Assembly: GCA_018818785.1 (NCBI GenBank) | Contig: JAHIRF010000012.1 | Coordinates: 38,259-102,258 of the forward strand | Direction: 5' to 3' | Origin: Thermoplasmatota archaeon | Lineage (GTDB): Archaea > Thermoplasmatota > Thermoplasmata > UBA10834 | DNA: 64,000 nt | Shown here: positions 9,928 through 22,621 of the stretch, in pieces | Position numbering within the stretch: the stretch's first letter is position 1 | Layout of the letters: each line of letters begins with the position of its first letter | Translations under genes and position numbers: made by a program | Notes under the pieces: model-generated | What the model saw: the letters and a program-made list of their open reading frames with translations, nothing else | Told to the model about the DNA's origin: nothing | Database searches by the model: none

Positions 9928-10761
9928 TCATCGTCCCTGCCTTTTTCTTCCCATCTCGTCGATGACTCTAGCCGTCTCCGACGTTGCATTGTCCAAGCTG
10001 ACTGGTATGTGCCTGAAATCATAGCCCATGTCCTTGAGCCTGGAGAACAGCTTCGAGAGTGATGGTAGCTCTATCCCTGCCTGCTCCAGCATGTCCTTCC
10101 TATGAGCCAGGTCCGCCAAGGTTCCATCGAACATTATCGATCTATTTATGACTATCACACGGTCCGCTAGGTCCGCCACCGCTTCCAAATCGTGTGTTGC
10201 CATCAGCATGGTCCTCTTCATGCCATTCAGGAGGCCTATGAGGTCCGATCTGGCTCTTGGGTCCAATCCCGAGGTGGGCTCATCCAGGAGGAGTATGGCT
10301 GGCTCCATCGCCAATACTCCGGCGATCGCCACCCTCTTCTTCATACCATGGCTGAGCCTGTGTGGCACCCGTTTCGCCAAGGCCTCGGTGCCAGTGCTCC
10401 TCAGGGCGTTCATCACTCTTCCCTGGATGTCATCGAGGGCCAGGTTCTGGGGCCCGAAAGCGACATCTTCCTCGACCGTGGGCATGAATATCTGGTCGTC
10501 GGGGTCCTGGAATAGCATGCCCAAATGCCTTCTCACCTTGTCCTCACTCCCATCATCCAGAGCATCGCCGTTCACGATGACCTTGCCCGTGAACGGGGTT
10601 CTGAAGCCCGCGATCAGGCTGAACAGGGTCGATTTTCCAGCGCCGTTGGGACCTATTATCGCCACCTTCTCGCCTGACTCGACCTTGAATGATATCCCTT
10701 CGATCGCGGGTGTTCCGTCCTCGTACGAGAACGACAGTCCGTCTATCTCCAGTATGCTCAT
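9928..10761 (-). CDS. nikO: Nickel/cobalt ECF-type importer, ATPase subunit
   Basis: The ABC ATPase has about 277 residues. It shows Walker A GPNGAGKST, Q-loop FQDPDDQIF, signature LSHGMKKRVAIAG, Walker B ILLLDEPTSGLD and the H-loop (MATHD). Its ATG overlaps the stop of the transmembrane gene (ATGA), so the two are translationally coupled. It energises uptake by the NikQ/NikMN membrane proteins. Nickel rather than cobalt is inferred from the adjacent NikR. The upstream in-frame extension to 10815 is not ABC-like and is excluded. Confidence 0.92.
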   Translation of the reverse strand: MSILEIDGLSFSYEDGTPAIEGISFKVESGEKVAIIGPNGAGKSTLFSLIAGFRTPFTGKVIVNGDALDDGSEDKVRRHLGMLFQDPDDQIFMPTVEEDVAFGPQNLALDDIQGRVMNALRSTGTEALAKRVPHRLSHGMKKRVAIAGVLAMEPAILLLDEPTSGLDPRARSDLIGLLNGMKRTMLMATHDLEAVADLADRVIVINRSIMFDGTLADLAHRKDMLEQAGIELPSLSKLFSRLKDMGYDFRHIPVSLDNATSETARVIDEMGRKRQGR

Positions 10762-11513
10762 GCGAATGCCCCCAGTTGGAATGTAATGAGGGCGCCGGAA
10801 ACGACCGCGAACCATGCGATGAATGCGAGGTCCGCCGCTGCGAGCCTGGTTTGTCTCCAGGTCTTCAGATCGAAGTTGAAACCCCTCATCTTCAGCCCTT
10901 CATATCCCTTCTCGGCTCTATCGGATGCCCTGACGAACACCATTCCAGCGGTGTAGCCGATTATCTTCAGGCCCCTGAGGTCGAATAGGCTCCTCCCACC
11001 TGAGAACCCCCTCGCCTTCCTGGCCGTCTTCATCCTGACGAGCTCATCGGCCATCAGCACTATGTACTTGTATGTCAACATCAGCAGTGTCGAGATGATC
11101 TTCGGGACACCCAACCGCCTCAGCCCCGCGAACAGTTGGAGGCTCTCCGTGGCGCTGGCAAGCACCAGGAGCGCGATGACGCACGCGCTCGTCCTCGCCC
11201 ACATGCCTATTCCACGATCGATCCCAGCGAATAGGAATACGGACACCGAAGCTATCAGGATGAACGGCAAGGCTCCTGCGTATGCCTTGAGCAGGTGTCT
11301 GGCAGGGACCTGACTGAAGGCTGCGAAGATGACCGAGAGCGCAAGAGCTGCGAATATGAGTTCCGTGACGGTCAGCATCGCCGCGACCGTCACGAACACG
11401 ACGACGCCGATTATCTTCGCGCGCGCGTCGAGCCTGCCCATCCAGCTGGCTCTCGCATGCTCGTCGAGCTCATCGGTCCGTGTATGGTGTCCTCGAACAT
11501 GCCCTACGATCAT
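10758..11513 (-). CDS. nikQ: Nickel/cobalt ECF-type importer, transmembrane subunit CbiQ/NikQ
   Basis: The membrane protein has 251 residues and about five hydrophobic segments. It carries the coupling motifs of the T component, including ARKARGF (about 190) and KGYEGLKMRGF (about 215), where the A-R-x A-type helices contact the ATPase. It links the substrate-binding NikM to NikO. It lies between nikMN (6-nt gap) and nikO (overlap), in the usual operon order for metal ECF transporters. Confidence 0.92.
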   Translation of the reverse strand: MIVGHVRGHHTRTDELDEHARASWMGRLDARAKIIGVVVFVTVAAMLTVTELIFAALALSVIFAAFSQVPARHLLKAYAGALPFILIASVSVFLFAGIDRGIGMWARTSACVIALLVLASATESLQLFAGLRRLGVPKIISTLLMLTYKYIVLMADELVRMKTARKARGFSGGRSLFDLRGLKIIGYTAGMVFVRASDRAEKGYEGLKMRGFNFDLKTWRQTRLAAADLAFIAWFAVVSGALITFQLGAFA

Positions 11514-11519
11514 CGGTGC

Positions 11520-12515
11520 TCATTCCGCCGCTCTTCCGATCTTGAATATGTTCATCAATCCCAAACCCACTAATGCAGTCGCCACGAAGCCGAGGATGCC
11601 TGCGAACAGGGCAGCGAAATAAGTCTCGCCGTATTCGAAGGGAGAGGTCAGCACGGCATCGCCTTCATCCACGCCTGCGTCCTCCATCGTCTTCTCCAGC
11701 CCGTCCGCGCCCTCGCTCGAGTACATGAAGTAAAGTGGGAGCGCCAAGGCGAATACTATCAAGACCGCGACCGTCGCATGGGCTATCTTGGAGGACATGA
11801 TACCCTTCAACCCTGGCACGGCCACATTCTTCTCAGAGATCGATCGGAACGCATTCGGGGACACGCTGAGCACATAAGCCGCGACAGCGACGGTTATCAT
11901 TGCCTCGCCGATCGCTATTATCACATGGTAGCCCAGCATCGCAGGGATCGAAACGGTCGCAGCTATCCCATACGCTCCGCCGGATATTGCGTAGCTGACT
12001 GCCATCTCCGCAGCGCAGGCAGAAGCTGACACGAACACGGACGCCCATGCTCCCACGCCTATCGCGATGGCTGTGCCGAGGTTCATCTTCCCATGTTTAG
12101 TCTCGGTCTTGAGACCTGCGAGGAATGGCTTGACAAGTGTGTAGACTCCCCACCCAGTCAATGGTGCTATGATGGCCATATTGGTGGCGTTGAGCCCGAA
12201 AGCGGTGATGCCACCGTCCCCGAACATCAGGGCCTGTATCACCAGGATGACCGTCATGCCGACCATCGCGATGACCGGCCCTGCCATGATTGCGAACAGC
12301 GCCGCGCCTACCAGGTGGCCGGTGGTGCCGCCACCTATCGGGAAGTTGAGCATCTGAGCCACGAATATCCCTGCTGAGAGGACGGCTATCCTCGGGAGGT
12401 CCTTTTCCTTGAATTTCTTCCCAGATATCAGCAGTGCGACCGCGATGACGACCATGAATTCAATCCAGCCGATGGCCGAGACCATCGGATCCATCAAACC
12501 GTCTGGTATGTGCAC
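11520..12515 (-). CDS. nikMN: Nickel/cobalt importer substrate-binding subunit, CbiM with fused CbiN-like part
   Basis: The protein has 331 residues and starts at GTG (12515) as MHIPDGLMDP. The His at position 2 is the conserved metal ligand of CbiM/NikM, exposed after Met removal. About seven helices of the CbiM domain (1-225) follow. A C-terminal PDGLE/CbiN-like segment with a periplasmic loop (EGADGLEKTMEDAG) and a last helix completes it. In separate-gene systems CbiN is its own small protein, so this is a fusion. A GGAGATGATGAG sequence precedes the start. It is the first gene of the operon and faces the nikR gene across putative operator repeats. Confidence 0.92.
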   Translation of the reverse strand: MHIPDGLMDPMVSAIGWIEFMVVIAVALLISGKKFKEKDLPRIAVLSAGIFVAQMLNFPIGGGTTGHLVGAALFAIMAGPVIAMVGMTVILVIQALMFGDGGITAFGLNATNMAIIAPLTGWGVYTLVKPFLAGLKTETKHGKMNLGTAIAIGVGAWASVFVSASACAAEMAVSYAISGGAYGIAATVSIPAMLGYHVIIAIGEAMITVAVAAYVLSVSPNAFRSISEKNVAVPGLKGIMSSKIAHATVAVLIVFALALPLYFMYSSEGADGLEKTMEDAGVDEGDAVLTSPFEYGETYFAALFAGILGFVATALVGLGLMNIFKIGRAAE

Positions 12516-12527
12516 CTCATCATCTCC

Positions 12528-12557
12528 CGTAATACCTTTTGTTAATTTCGTAATACC
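12528..12557. promoter_or_regulatory. Candidate NikR operator: two CGTAATACC repeats
   Basis: CGTAATACC occurs at 12528-12536 and again at 12549-12557, 21 bp apart (two helical turns). Both copies lie in the gap between the divergent nikMN and nikR genes, just upstream of nikMN. They are direct repeats rather than the classic inverted pair of E. coli NikR. The link to NikR is inferred from position. Confidence 0.45.
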
Positions 12558-12643
12558 GAATTGCAGGGAAGTATTTAGCTCTTCGCGAGCGCGCGCCGTC
12601 GCGCAGGCGAATCATTATGTCGCACCTTCTCAATCCGAAGGTG

Positions 12644-13057
12644 ATGGCCAGGAAGGAACGGATATCTCTAAGCATCGAGAGCGACCTGATCAAGGAGTTC
12701 GACGCGATAGCCGACGACCTGGGTCATCCGACGCGTTCCAAGGCGGTGGGCGAAGCCATGAGGGAATTCGTCGCAAAGAAGAAGTGGGACATGGCGGGGA
12801 AAGGCGTCGTGCCAGGGGTGATACTGGTGACATATGATCATCACTCGCGAGGAGTCAACAACGCCCTGACAGAGCTCCAGCATGACTATCCTGATGTCGT
12901 CAACGCGACGATGCACGTCCACCTGTCGAAGCACACGTGCCTCGAGGTGATAGCCTTCAAGGGAGAGGCCGACCGTGTCCGGTCATTGGCGAGGACGCTG
13001 CAGTCTCAGAAGGGTGTCCTCGATCTCAAGCTGATATCCGCACCCTCTTCTAGATGA
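12644..13057 (+). CDS. nikR: Nickel-responsive transcriptional regulator NikR
   Basis: The protein has 137 residues. The N-terminal ribbon-helix-helix (RISLSIESDLIKEFDAIADDLGHPTRS) binds DNA. The C-terminal ACT-like domain carries the nickel ligands: the His in YDHH, the HVH pair and the Cys of HTCLEVI. NikR represses nickel-uptake genes when Ni2+ is plentiful. Start ATG 12644 is chosen because the ribbon begins immediately after it. An in-frame ATG at 12617 would add nine residues. It is divergent from the importer it probably controls. Confidence 0.93.
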   Translation: MARKERISLSIESDLIKEFDAIADDLGHPTRSKAVGEAMREFVAKKKWDMAGKGVVPGVILVTYDHHSRGVNNALTELQHDYPDVVNATMHVHLSKHTCLEVIAFKGEADRVRSLARTLQSQKGVLDLKLISAPSSR

Positions 13058-13151
13058 GCTCCATGGATTGAACTAGAAATGTGCAATGGTTGCGTACTGA
13101 CCGTGTTATGTTCGACCATCGTTGAATCAAATAGAGAATGGATTTCGGTAC

Positions 13152-13745
13152 TCAATGACCGCCTACGAGTATGAGTATGATGGCGGTTCCGAGTCCTGCG
13201 ATAACGAACCTCAAGCCCGTATAGACGATCATCTCTTTGATCAGGCTGCCGAGGTATGCGCCGAGGAAGAACAGGAAGCAGAGCGTGACGATCGTCCCGG
13301 TCACGACCGCTTCATCAAGGGGCATGAAGAAGAACGGGACCAGAGGGACGAAGGCGGCCAGGAGCGGGGCGAGTCCATGCACCAACGCACTCACGGTTAT
13401 GCTCACATTCATGGCATCCACTCTGGTGCCCTCGACATTGCTGAGCATGGCCTTCTCCAGGTTCTTGTGACAGAGCAGATGCTCGACCCTCTCGGCCTCA
13501 TAGGCCCCCACCGCGCTAGATACGCCAAGTGCGACACCTGCCGCCAGACCAGTGGCCAGTATCAGTCGCTGCGCGATCTCCGGATGCACGCCGGTCTCCG
13601 CAACATAAGCCCCCAAGATGACACCTAGAATAGTCAGTGCGCCATCGAACGCACCGATGACGAAGTACCTCCTGGCGATAGAGCCAGACTTCGTCAGCTC
13701 GAAATGGAACTTCATCTTTTTCAGCGATTCAGAGAGTCTCGACAT
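13152..13745 (-). CDS. VIT1/CCC1-family membrane protein
   Basis: The protein has 197 residues with an N-terminal amphipathic region and five hydrophobic segments. The first segment, FVIGAFDGALTILGVILGAYV, carries the conserved DG of VIT1/CCC1 Fe2+/Mn2+ transporters. A GxSxxxGAYEAER stretch follows in the second helix region. These proteins move iron or manganese out of the cytosol. It lies 7 nt downstream of alaS on the same strand. The metal cannot be told from sequence. Confidence 0.8.
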   Translation of the reverse strand: MSRLSESLKKMKFHFELTKSGSIARRYFVIGAFDGALTILGVILGAYVAETGVHPEIAQRLILATGLAAGVALGVSSAVGAYEAERVEHLLCHKNLEKAMLSNVEGTRVDAMNVSITVSALVHGLAPLLAAFVPLVPFFFMPLDEAVVTGTIVTLCFLFFLGAYLGSLIKEMIVYTGLRFVIAGLGTAIILILVGGH

Positions 13746-13752
13746 CTGTCAC

Positions 13753-16449
13753 TCACTCTTTCTCCAGGGCTGCCTTGGCCGAAGCGACCGCGGAATCGAG
13801 CGCTTCCTCGATCCGAGCCGTCTCAGGTCCACCTCCCTGGGCGAAATCTGGTTTGCCCCCACCGGAGCCGCCGACCATCTCCATGGTCTTCTTGATCAAA
13901 GGTCTGCAGTCCATGACGACGTCCTCGCTCCTCGCTATCACGATCTTCGCGCCACCCTGATCAGACCCCAACACGGCCACAGTCTTGGGTTGTGCAATCA
14001 GCTGTTTCGCGAGGCTGACCAGGTGCTTCATGTCCTCAGACTGCAGGTGTCTAACGATCCTGATCCCATTGACTTGTGACGCCTTCTTGACCAGGTCGTC
14101 GACGGTCTCGCCGACTAGCCCCTTCTTCACGGAATCCAACTCCTTCCTCAGTCCATTCCAATCGGCTACGAGCTTGTCGACCGCATCGGACATGTTCTCC
14201 GGGCTGGAGTTGAGTTTGACACTGACATCTTTGACCTCGTTCCAGACGGACATCATCTTCTCGACCGACGCCATGCCCGCAGTGAACTCCATCCTCACGA
14301 CGCCGTCCTGGATGCGTCTGGTGCCCATGATCTTTATCGCCCCCACTTCGAGGGTGTTCTTGCAGTGTATGCCGCCGCACGCCTCGACGTCGAAGTCTCC
14401 GATCCTCACCACTCGGAGCTCCTTGCCAGGGACTGCACCTCCCTGGTACAGCCTGAATCCGTGCCTCTTCTCCGCAAGGGTCCTCTCCATGAACGTGCTC
14501 TGAACTTTGGCGCCAGATAGGACGGTCTCGTTGGCTATCGTCTCGATCTTCTCGAGCTCGTCCTTCGTGAGGTCAGCGTAATGAGTGATATCCAACCTGG
14601 CCACGTCAGGAGCTTTGTGGGCGCCCGTCTGCCATATATGGTTGCCCAGCACATTTCTGGCTGCGCCATTTATTATGTGCGTGGCTGTGTGATGGCGCTG
14701 GAGACGTCTTCTCCTCGTCTCGTCTATCGTGCATGTGATCAGCTTGCCCACCTTGGCCTGCATCTCACCTTCGACTTTGTGGACGACGATGTTGCCGATC
14801 TTGTCGACATGGACGACCTTCATGTCTTTCATGGTGCCAGTGTCGCTCTCCTGGCCTCCGCTCTCCGCGTAGAAGCAGGTCTTGTCGAGCACGACGAGAT
14901 CGTTCACTATCGCCAGGACCTTCGCTCTGAACCTGTATTTGTACGGGTCTTTGAAGAACAGCTGCTTGGTCGCGGGGAGGTCCTTGGGAAGCTGCACTCC
15001 GACAATTACATCCTCAGCGTCCTTCGTCTTCGCGTGCCTCGCGGCCACGCGCTTGTAGAAATCGTCGGGGACATTCACCTTGGAGTCGGCGAACTCTGCC
15101 ACCACCTCTGGATTGAGCCCGTGTGAATCGTATAGTTCTATCAGTTCCGCATCTGCAATCCCTTTGCCTTCCCTATGGAGCGATTCCTCGAGCCGCTTGA
15201 CGATGCTCTTGCCCTTGACGAGCGTCTCATGGTACTTGTCCTGCTCGACATCCACCAGCTTCAGTATCTCGTCCTTGTTCTCCTTGAGGTCGGGGAAATC
15301 TTTGGAGAAATAGTCCACCTGTAGCGCCACTATCTCGGACAGCTTCTTCTCGATGCCCAGCTGGGACATCTCTCGGAGGGCGCGTCTCACAAGCAACCGT
15401 CCGAAGTATCCTTGTCTCACATTCGAGGGCACCACACCGTCGCTGAGCATGAACATGAGCGCCCGGGTATGGTCGCATATCACATACATGCTCTCGAATG
15501 GTTTGATGTAACTCATGAAATCGTCAACTTTCATGCCCAGTCTGGCTGCGGTGTCCGCCCTGAGCTCCCTCACATCGGCTGCAGTCTCGATCTTCAGGGA
15601 TCCTGCGACCTTCGAGTATTCTGCCAATGCATTCTCATCCACTTTGGTGCCTGAGAGTTCCTTGAGCTTGCCGAGCACGGATCCGAACACGGCCTCGTAC
15701 GCGGATGGTGTACCCTGGGACATCCAGGTAAGCCTCTCGAGGCCATATCCGGTGTCTACCACCTGCATGTCGAGCGGCTTCAGATTACCGTTCTCAGTGG
15801 CATAGGCCATGAACACGAGCGTCGCGACCTCCACTCCTCCGAGGAGGACTTCCAGGCAGGGTCCGGCGTTGCCGCCCCCTTCCCACCAGGCCTCTGAATA
15901 ATTCACAGCCTTCGGGTCGAGCCCCTGGACCTTGGTGAGGAATTCGTGACAGAGCTCCGTCGTACGGTCCTTCCAGTAGACCTCCTTCCCCTTCTTGTTG
16001 AAGACATGGTGAGCCATCATCTCGAACATGGTGAGATGAGAACCTGTCTTGCCCACATTGTCGATATCGTTGAATCTGACGCAGGTCTGTGATATGCCCA
16101 AGGGGTTCGCGGGTGGCTCGACGACTCCCTGTATAACCCATGGCTGGAAGCCGTAGATGCTGGCCTGTGTGAAGAATACGTCATCTCTCCACCTGGCAGT
16201 GATCGGATACCTGCCGATCCTGGTGTGACCTTCCTTCTCCAGGAAAGACAGGAAGCTCTCCCGCATCTCATGGACGCTTAGCTTCTCCTTGAATAGCGGT
16301 TTTCCGATGAATGTATATTCTACACAAGGCGCCTCACCGCATGTCTCGCTGTCCCCAAGGGTCCAGTAGAACTTGCCACACGTCTTGCACTGCTTCCGCT
16401 GGAAGCCGTTGCTCTTGAAGAACTCGAGCTCGTAATCCTTGGGTTCCAT
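13753..16449 (-). CDS. alaS: Alanyl-tRNA synthetase (archaeal type)
   Basis: The 898-residue enzyme has an archaeal N-terminal zinc-type CKTCGKFYW...CGEAPCVEYTF module. The class II catalytic core follows (PITARWRDDVFFTQASI, GGGNAGPCLEVLLGG). The editing domain has HTATH near residue 600 and CGGIHCKNTLEVG near 690. The C-Ala end is glycine-rich (GGSGGGKPDFAQGGG). It charges tRNA-Ala and clears Ser/Gly mischarging. Its length is typical and no key residues are missing. It precedes the VIT1 gene, probably as one transcript. Confidence 0.97.
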   Translation of the reverse strand: MEPKDYELEFFKSNGFQRKQCKTCGKFYWTLGDSETCGEAPCVEYTFIGKPLFKEKLSVHEMRESFLSFLEKEGHTRIGRYPITARWRDDVFFTQASIYGFQPWVIQGVVEPPANPLGISQTCVRFNDIDNVGKTGSHLTMFEMMAHHVFNKKGKEVYWKDRTTELCHEFLTKVQGLDPKAVNYSEAWWEGGGNAGPCLEVLLGGVEVATLVFMAYATENGNLKPLDMQVVDTGYGLERLTWMSQGTPSAYEAVFGSVLGKLKELSGTKVDENALAEYSKVAGSLKIETAADVRELRADTAARLGMKVDDFMSYIKPFESMYVICDHTRALMFMLSDGVVPSNVRQGYFGRLLVRRALREMSQLGIEKKLSEIVALQVDYFSKDFPDLKENKDEILKLVDVEQDKYHETLVKGKSIVKRLEESLHREGKGIADAELIELYDSHGLNPEVVAEFADSKVNVPDDFYKRVAARHAKTKDAEDVIVGVQLPKDLPATKQLFFKDPYKYRFRAKVLAIVNDLVVLDKTCFYAESGGQESDTGTMKDMKVVHVDKIGNIVVHKVEGEMQAKVGKLITCTIDETRRRRLQRHHTATHIINGAARNVLGNHIWQTGAHKAPDVARLDITHYADLTKDELEKIETIANETVLSGAKVQSTFMERTLAEKRHGFRLYQGGAVPGKELRVVRIGDFDVEACGGIHCKNTLEVGAIKIMGTRRIQDGVVRMEFTAGMASVEKMMSVWNEVKDVSVKLNSSPENMSDAVDKLVADWNGLRKELDSVKKGLVGETVDDLVKKASQVNGIRIVRHLQSEDMKHLVSLAKQLIAQPKTVAVLGSDQGGAKIVIARSEDVVMDCRPLIKKTMEMVGGSGGGKPDFAQGGGPETARIEEALDSAVASAKAALEKE

Positions 16450-16552
16450 CCAGGTTCTGGATGAGTCTTCAGAATATAACGGTTTTCGTCTGCAGAGTGG
16501 TGTTCCTGCGCCTCAGTCGACCCATATGCTTGTTCTCGATCATCTTGTGCAA

Positions 16553-17764
16553 TCAAGGAGCGAATCCTGGATCCGACAACTTGTCCCTCAATTCCCCAAT
16601 CGGTGCTCCGTCCTTGATGAGCTTCGATATCTTGGGCACTCCTTGCTTCGTGCCGAGGATTATCGCACCGATCATTTTGCCGTCGCGTATGACGAACTTC
16701 TTGTATATGCCTCCATCCTCGGTCTTGGCCCTGATCTCCTCGAATCCGGCATCAGGCGTCTCATGCTCGCTCCTCACTTTTCCTATCGAGGTGAGGTCCA
16801 GTCCCATGACCTTGAGCGTGTTGGAAGGAACAGTACCCGCATAATCAGGTGTGTCCAGACCACCTACCTTCTTCGCGGCTATCCGCGCCTCTTCAAGAGC
16901 GGGCGGTATCATGCCCCATACAATTCCATCGAACTCAGCGACATCGCCGATCGCGTAGATGTCTGGATCAGAGGTCTTGAGCGAAGGGTCTACGACGATT
17001 CCTCTGTTGACATTGAGTCCAGCATCTTTCGCGAGCCCGAGGTTCGGCCTCGCACCTGCGGAGACAACGACCATGTCGCATTCGATGGCCCGACCGTCCT
17101 TCAGCTTCACACCGGCCACTTCATCATCGCCTAGTATCTCTTCCGTCTCGGCCTTCGTCATCACAGTCGTCCCAAGCTTCTCGATCCATTTCTGCAGTAT
17201 CTGCGCGCCTTCGTGATCCAACTGTCTCATCAACAGATGCTCTGCGTATTCCAGCACAGTGATCTTCAATCCGGGGAATCCTGTCGCGAGAGCCCTCGCT
17301 CCCTCCAAACCGAGCAGGCCCCCTCCGATCATCACTACACTCTTGGCATTCGCTGCAGCTTCTCTTATCAGTATTGCATCATCAAGAGTCCTCAGAGAGA
17401 ACACTCGCTTCTTTGGAAGTCCCTTAAGTGGTGGGACGAAGGCGCTGGAACCATTTGCAAGTACGAGCTTGTCGTAGTCGATCCATTCATCGTTCACCTG
17501 GACCTTCTTGGCGCCTCGGTCGATCTTGTCCACCTTCGAATCCAGGACGAGTGTGATGAGGTTCTTGTCATACCATTCGGTCGGGTAGAACTGCATCGCG
17601 CTCTCATCGATCTCTCCCGCAACGAAGTCTATCAGTTTCGGACGAGGATAGTACGGTCTCGTCTCTTCGGTGAATATTCTGATATCGGCCTCTTGATCTG
17701 CATCACGTAAGGCTTTTGCGAAATTGGTCCCCGCGACATTGTTCCCTACAACCAGTATCCTCAT
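16553..17764 (-). CDS. NAD(P)/FAD-dependent oxidoreductase
   Basis: The protein has about 403 residues. An N-terminal FAD-binding segment MRILVVGNNVAGTNFAKAL is followed by an internal NAD-binding Rossmann GGGLLGLEGARAL near residue 155. A C-terminal FAD segment DIYAIGDVAEFDGI completes the fold. It resembles the reductase part of nitrite reductase, rubredoxin reductase and NADH oxidase families. The catalytic cysteine of NADH oxidase is not evident, so rubredoxin or ferredoxin reductase activity is more likely than NADH oxidase. Start ATG 17764 is chosen because the fold begins there; the frame is open for 35 further codons upstream. Confidence 0.85.
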   Translation of the reverse strand: MRILVVGNNVAGTNFAKALRDADQEADIRIFTEETRPYYPRPKLIDFVAGEIDESAMQFYPTEWYDKNLITLVLDSKVDKIDRGAKKVQVNDEWIDYDKLVLANGSSAFVPPLKGLPKKRVFSLRTLDDAILIREAAANAKSVVMIGGGLLGLEGARALATGFPGLKITVLEYAEHLLMRQLDHEGAQILQKWIEKLGTTVMTKAETEEILGDDEVAGVKLKDGRAIECDMVVVSAGARPNLGLAKDAGLNVNRGIVVDPSLKTSDPDIYAIGDVAEFDGIVWGMIPPALEEARIAAKKVGGLDTPDYAGTVPSNTLKVMGLDLTSIGKVRSEHETPDAGFEEIRAKTEDGGIYKKFVIRDGKMIGAIILGTKQGVPKISKLIKDGAPIGELRDKLSDPGFAP

Positions 17765-17928
17765 ACAACCACGACCTCTGGCATCTTGACTCGCGCTTAT
17801 GGCATACTTATCCATTAACCTTACGCCGGCCTGTAAAAAAAAATAATCGTCGAGATTTGCATGCAACATGGTGACCCTAGATAAGATTATTATTCATGCG
17901 ATTCTATCTCTGTTCCGAGGAATTGGGC

Positions 17929-18591
17929 ATGAAGTGTGGAAAGTGCGGAGCTGACAATCCGAACTATGCGATCTATTGTGGGAAATGCGGGAATGATCTG
18001 CCGAAGGCGTCGCCGAGTGCACTACGCACACAAGAGTCTGATTCAACACCTGCAGCGGCACCTCAACCATCTGCTCAGTGGGCAAAGACCGAGACAAAGT
18101 TCTGCAGCAAGTGCGGGAAGGAGATAAGCGCAAGCTCGTACACATGTGAATTCTGCGGACAGCGTCCGTGGAGTGATGATGCGTCCAAGTGGGAACACTT
18201 GTACGACACGCCGCATTCATATTCTCCATCAGATGCGTATTCGACCTATGACGCTCCTTCATCTGTATCGCACTCCAATGGTCCTGTGATTGGCGGGATA
18301 TTGGCGATACTCGCTGGGGTCCTTGCACTCGGGCAGGGATTGATTTACATGGCTGGCTCAGCGATGATCGATCTTCCTGGAACCGGGTCACTCTGCTTCT
18401 GTGGTGGCATCGATTTTGTGTTCGGAATGGCATCCGTTTTTGGCGGAGTCTCTGCTCTCAGACGCAAGCACTTCGGAATTGCCGTCCTCGGAGCCGTCCT
18501 TGGAATGCTGGGCGTGGGTTTGTTAATCGGGTTCTTGTTCGGCCTGATAGCTTTGATCTTCATAGCGATATCGCGCGAGGAGTTCGAATGA
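17929..18591 (+). CDS. Zinc-ribbon membrane protein
   Basis: The protein has about 220 residues. Two N-terminal zinc ribbons (MKCGKCGADNPNYAIYCGKCG and FCSKCGKEISASSYTCEFCG) are followed by a Ser/Tyr/Pro-rich linker and three hydrophobic helices. A Gly-rich segment VLGAVLGMLGVGLLIGFLFGLIAL closes the last helices. No enzyme motif is seen. The neighbouring downstream gene has the same architecture, suggesting a duplicated pair. Start ATG 17929 begins exactly at the first ribbon; the frame upstream to 17896 is less likely. Function unknown. Confidence 0.7.
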   Translation: MKCGKCGADNPNYAIYCGKCGNDLPKASPSALRTQESDSTPAAAPQPSAQWAKTETKFCSKCGKEISASSYTCEFCGQRPWSDDASKWEHLYDTPHSYSPSDAYSTYDAPSSVSHSNGPVIGGILAILAGVLALGQGLIYMAGSAMIDLPGTGSLCFCGGIDFVFGMASVFGGVSALRRKHFGIAVLGAVLGMLGVGLLIGFLFGLIALIFIAISREEFE

Positions 18592-18622
18592 CGGGTTGAT
18601 TGTGCGAGTGGTGTGTGGATGC

Positions 18623-19285
18623 ATGACAATCTGTGGCAAATGTGGCAACAGTAACCCTGAGGGTTCGAGGTTCTGCAACTCGTGCGGCTCGCAGTTTGAG
18701 CCCAAGGAGCAGGGTCCACCTGCGGGGATGATCCCAGAGGAGCATCCGTGCCCGCGATGCGGAAGCGGTGTACCTCCGTACATGGATTTCTGTCCCAAAT
18801 GCGCAGTCTCATTGAAACGACCTGGTCAGTTCCACGAACCGGAACGCAAGTGTCCGAAATGCGGTAGAATCCTCGAGCATGGAGCGACGGTATGCCCCGT
18901 ATGCATATGGGATTCTCCGAGTTGGATAGACGAGGCTTCACGACCGAAGAGCGACAAGCCAATAATCGTCGGGATATTGCTTTCGGCAGCGTTCATTCTA
19001 GCGGTTGTCTCCAGCGTCATGATGCTTGGATCATCGGAGAGCCTAGAGGATACATCTCCTATCGATATCTCGGGATTCGTCTCATGTTGCGTCATGATCA
19101 TCTGGTTCGCAGCGATATCATCCCTGCTAGGTGCCATTCTCTCATTCAAACGGTCAAAGTACACCCTCGTGATCCTAGCAGCTGCCTTCGGCATGTTGGG
19201 GTTAGGTCCGTTCTATCTCGCGTCCGTGTTTAGTCTGATAGCCATGATCATCGCAGCCGTCTCGAAGGATGATTACAGGTCCTGA
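18623..19285 (+). CDS. Zinc-ribbon membrane protein, paralogue of the preceding gene
   Basis: The protein has about 220 residues with three zinc-ribbon-like cysteine pairs (CGKCGNSNPEGSRFCNSCG; CPRCGSG...CPKC; CPKCGRILEHGATVCPVC). Three to four hydrophobic segments follow (IIVGILLSAAFILAVVSSVMM, CCVMIIWFAAISSLLGAILS, ILAAAFGMLGLGPFYLASVF). It shares the ribbon, linker and membrane arrangement of its upstream neighbour 32 nt away. ATG 18623 (MTICGKCG) fits the domain start. Function unknown. Confidence 0.7.
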   Translation: MTICGKCGNSNPEGSRFCNSCGSQFEPKEQGPPAGMIPEEHPCPRCGSGVPPYMDFCPKCAVSLKRPGQFHEPERKCPKCGRILEHGATVCPVCIWDSPSWIDEASRPKSDKPIIVGILLSAAFILAVVSSVMMLGSSESLEDTSPIDISGFVSCCVMIIWFAAISSLLGAILSFKRSKYTLVILAAAFGMLGLGPFYLASVFSLIAMIIAAVSKDDYRS

Positions 19286-19366
19286 ATGACGCGGCAATCA
19301 TCTCTGACCGATAGGGCTCACGCTGACTGAATGAAAAATGAGAGACTTGGAAGGAAACAGAGATCT

Positions 19367-19379
19367 CATGTGCAATCCG
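19367..19379 (-). other. 3' half of the 23S rRNA processing stem
   Basis: CATGTGCAATCCG on the plus strand is exactly complementary in the transcript to the 13-mer at 22622-22634 on the other side of the 23S gene. A second complementary block (TCGGCTCAGC with GCTGAGCCGA) lies inside it. Flanking GATC blocks on both sides are offset by two extra bases, which forms bulges. This is the layout of the archaeal bulge-helix-bulge stem cut by the splicing endonuclease to release pre-23S rRNA. Confidence 0.75.
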
Positions 19380-19407
19380 TATAACGGCTGAGCCGAAATT
19401 GCTAAAC

Positions 19408-22606
<3,199 letters not shown>

Positions 22607-22621
22607 GGCTCAGCACACGTC

